From positions 5,411,832 through 5,475,831 of the forward strand of contig NC_064538.1 in NCBI RefSeq assembly GCF_023856365.1: a stretch of 64,000 nt of DNA. Direction: 5' to 3'. Under the pieces are notes generated by a model. That model ran no database searches, was not told the origin of the DNA, and worked only from the letters and a program-made list of their open reading frames with translations. This stretch comes from Brienomyrus brachyistius. Its lineage: Eukaryota > Chordata > Actinopteri > Osteoglossiformes > Mormyridae. Each line of letters opens with the position of its first letter. Position 1 is the stretch's first letter. Position numbers and translations under genes: made by a program. Shown piece after piece: positions 63,132-64,000 of the stretch.

Positions 63132-64000
63132 GGACAGATTTTTAAACTACAGCTTCAGTCACCAGGGCAGTTTTCATGCTAAGCTGGGCATCCCAAGGCC
63201 TGATCTGTACAGGTTTACTTCGCCCAGCCTGAGAAGCCGCCTCTCCTCTTTGAGGAAAGGCTCTGCAAGCAGGCAGCTGTGGGCAGTGCCTGTCTCCCGG
63301 AGCTCCCTGTACCGCGGGCTGTCCCCGCTGGCTTAGCTTGGTACGTTGTGTGTACTCGCCAGGAATGGAGGATTAGTGAGACTTTGTTTTGGGTGGGCCG
63401 GTCAGGACAGAGGATTGCTGGATCAAGTCTTCTGTCCTCTGTCTGCCTCCCTGCTACAGGCCTGCACACTTACTGACCCCGTCTGTGCTTTCGAGACCTT
63501 CTTAAATGTATTTGATTGATCAGTGCAGATAAACAATTAATTGGCAAATGCTTGCATGGGTTACAAACTGCTTGTAATATCTTCCAATATCTAACTTCCA
63601 AAAAGACCAATAAAATATAAACTTGTATTTTATTTGAAAGAAAGCACAATGTTTTCGATGGGTTGTGTGTTATGAACTTTTGTTCCTGTAAAAGTCTCTG
63701 CTTATACTTAGACCCAACAAAACAAAAGTTGGCTGTCCAATCAATGGCAGGCATCGGAGGGCTCTTCCTGGTTCTGGGTGGAGAGTAGCCTATGCTGCGG
63801 TTCTTCCCTACAGCATGCTGAACCAGTGCATTCCGAGCAGGTGGATTATGTGTTGTTTGTACATTTTGCCTGTAGCCTCAGGCTGGCTGTCACTTTAAGT
63901 AGAGGTCAGTCAATTTCTGTGCAGGTAGAGGCTTGTATGAAGTATAATTAAACTTCTCAGTTAAATACAATAACCTTTCTGTTTACTGCTTTAATGTCAA
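63132..64000. other. no gene recognised
   Basis: Overlapping frames of 65-94 codons on both strands show no recognised homology or splice support. Confidence 0.4.

Overview
The window looks like nuclear DNA of a ray-finned fish, probably a teleost. It has three spliced, fish-like protein genes with short introns. Long non-coding stretches carry teleost-type repeats: tRNA-headed SINEs, L2/CR1-type LINE tails, hAT-like MITEs, Tc1 fossils, and an LTR family with short solo copies. Nothing bacterial, phage-like or CRISPR-like is present. The assignment rests on protein similarity recalled from the families and on repeat type; no species can be named.

Genes, left to right. (1) A stathmin-family gene, best matched to stmn3 (SCLIP), on the + strand at 3384-7301. 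Four coding exons are visible; the tiny first coding exon was not found. (2) Prodynorphin, pdyn, on the - strand at 17791-16555. It is complete: a signal-peptide exon and a large exon carrying four opioid cores. (3) The serine/threonine kinase gene stk35, on the + strand at 46921-49977. It is complete in two coding exons (405 aa). pdyn and stk35 are divergent neighbours, the same arrangement as human PDYN/STK35 on 20p13, so the microsynteny supports both names.

Layout. 1-3383 is non-coding upstream or intron-1 sequence with LINE/SINE debris. 7302-16250 is the stmn3 3' region plus repeats: a Tc1 fossil, and a 335-bp solo LTR with a perfect 5-bp duplication. 16250-18640 is pdyn with a candidate promoter. 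18640-46860 is the large pdyn-stk35 intergenic region. It is dominated by a striking minisatellite at 23831-28635: 83 copies of a 58-bp unit with no net length slippage. It also holds SINEs, MITEs, a degraded LINE, a C/T-rich retroelement-like block, a 41-bp tandem repeat, and an LTR-element fragment lying inside a Tc1 element. 49978-64000 has no confidently recognised gene. It holds nested MITEs, long poly-C runs and one weak candidate 5' exon.

The most interesting items are: the 58-bp array, its internal duplication and its variant polarity; the prodynorphin peptides, where dynorphin A begins YGGFM and an upstream core reads YGGFI; a GC-AG intron in stmn3; an overlapping upstream ORF in stk35 that ends one base before an in-frame downstream Met; and several cleanly bounded transposon insertions. 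I did not find a convincing new multi-gene system.
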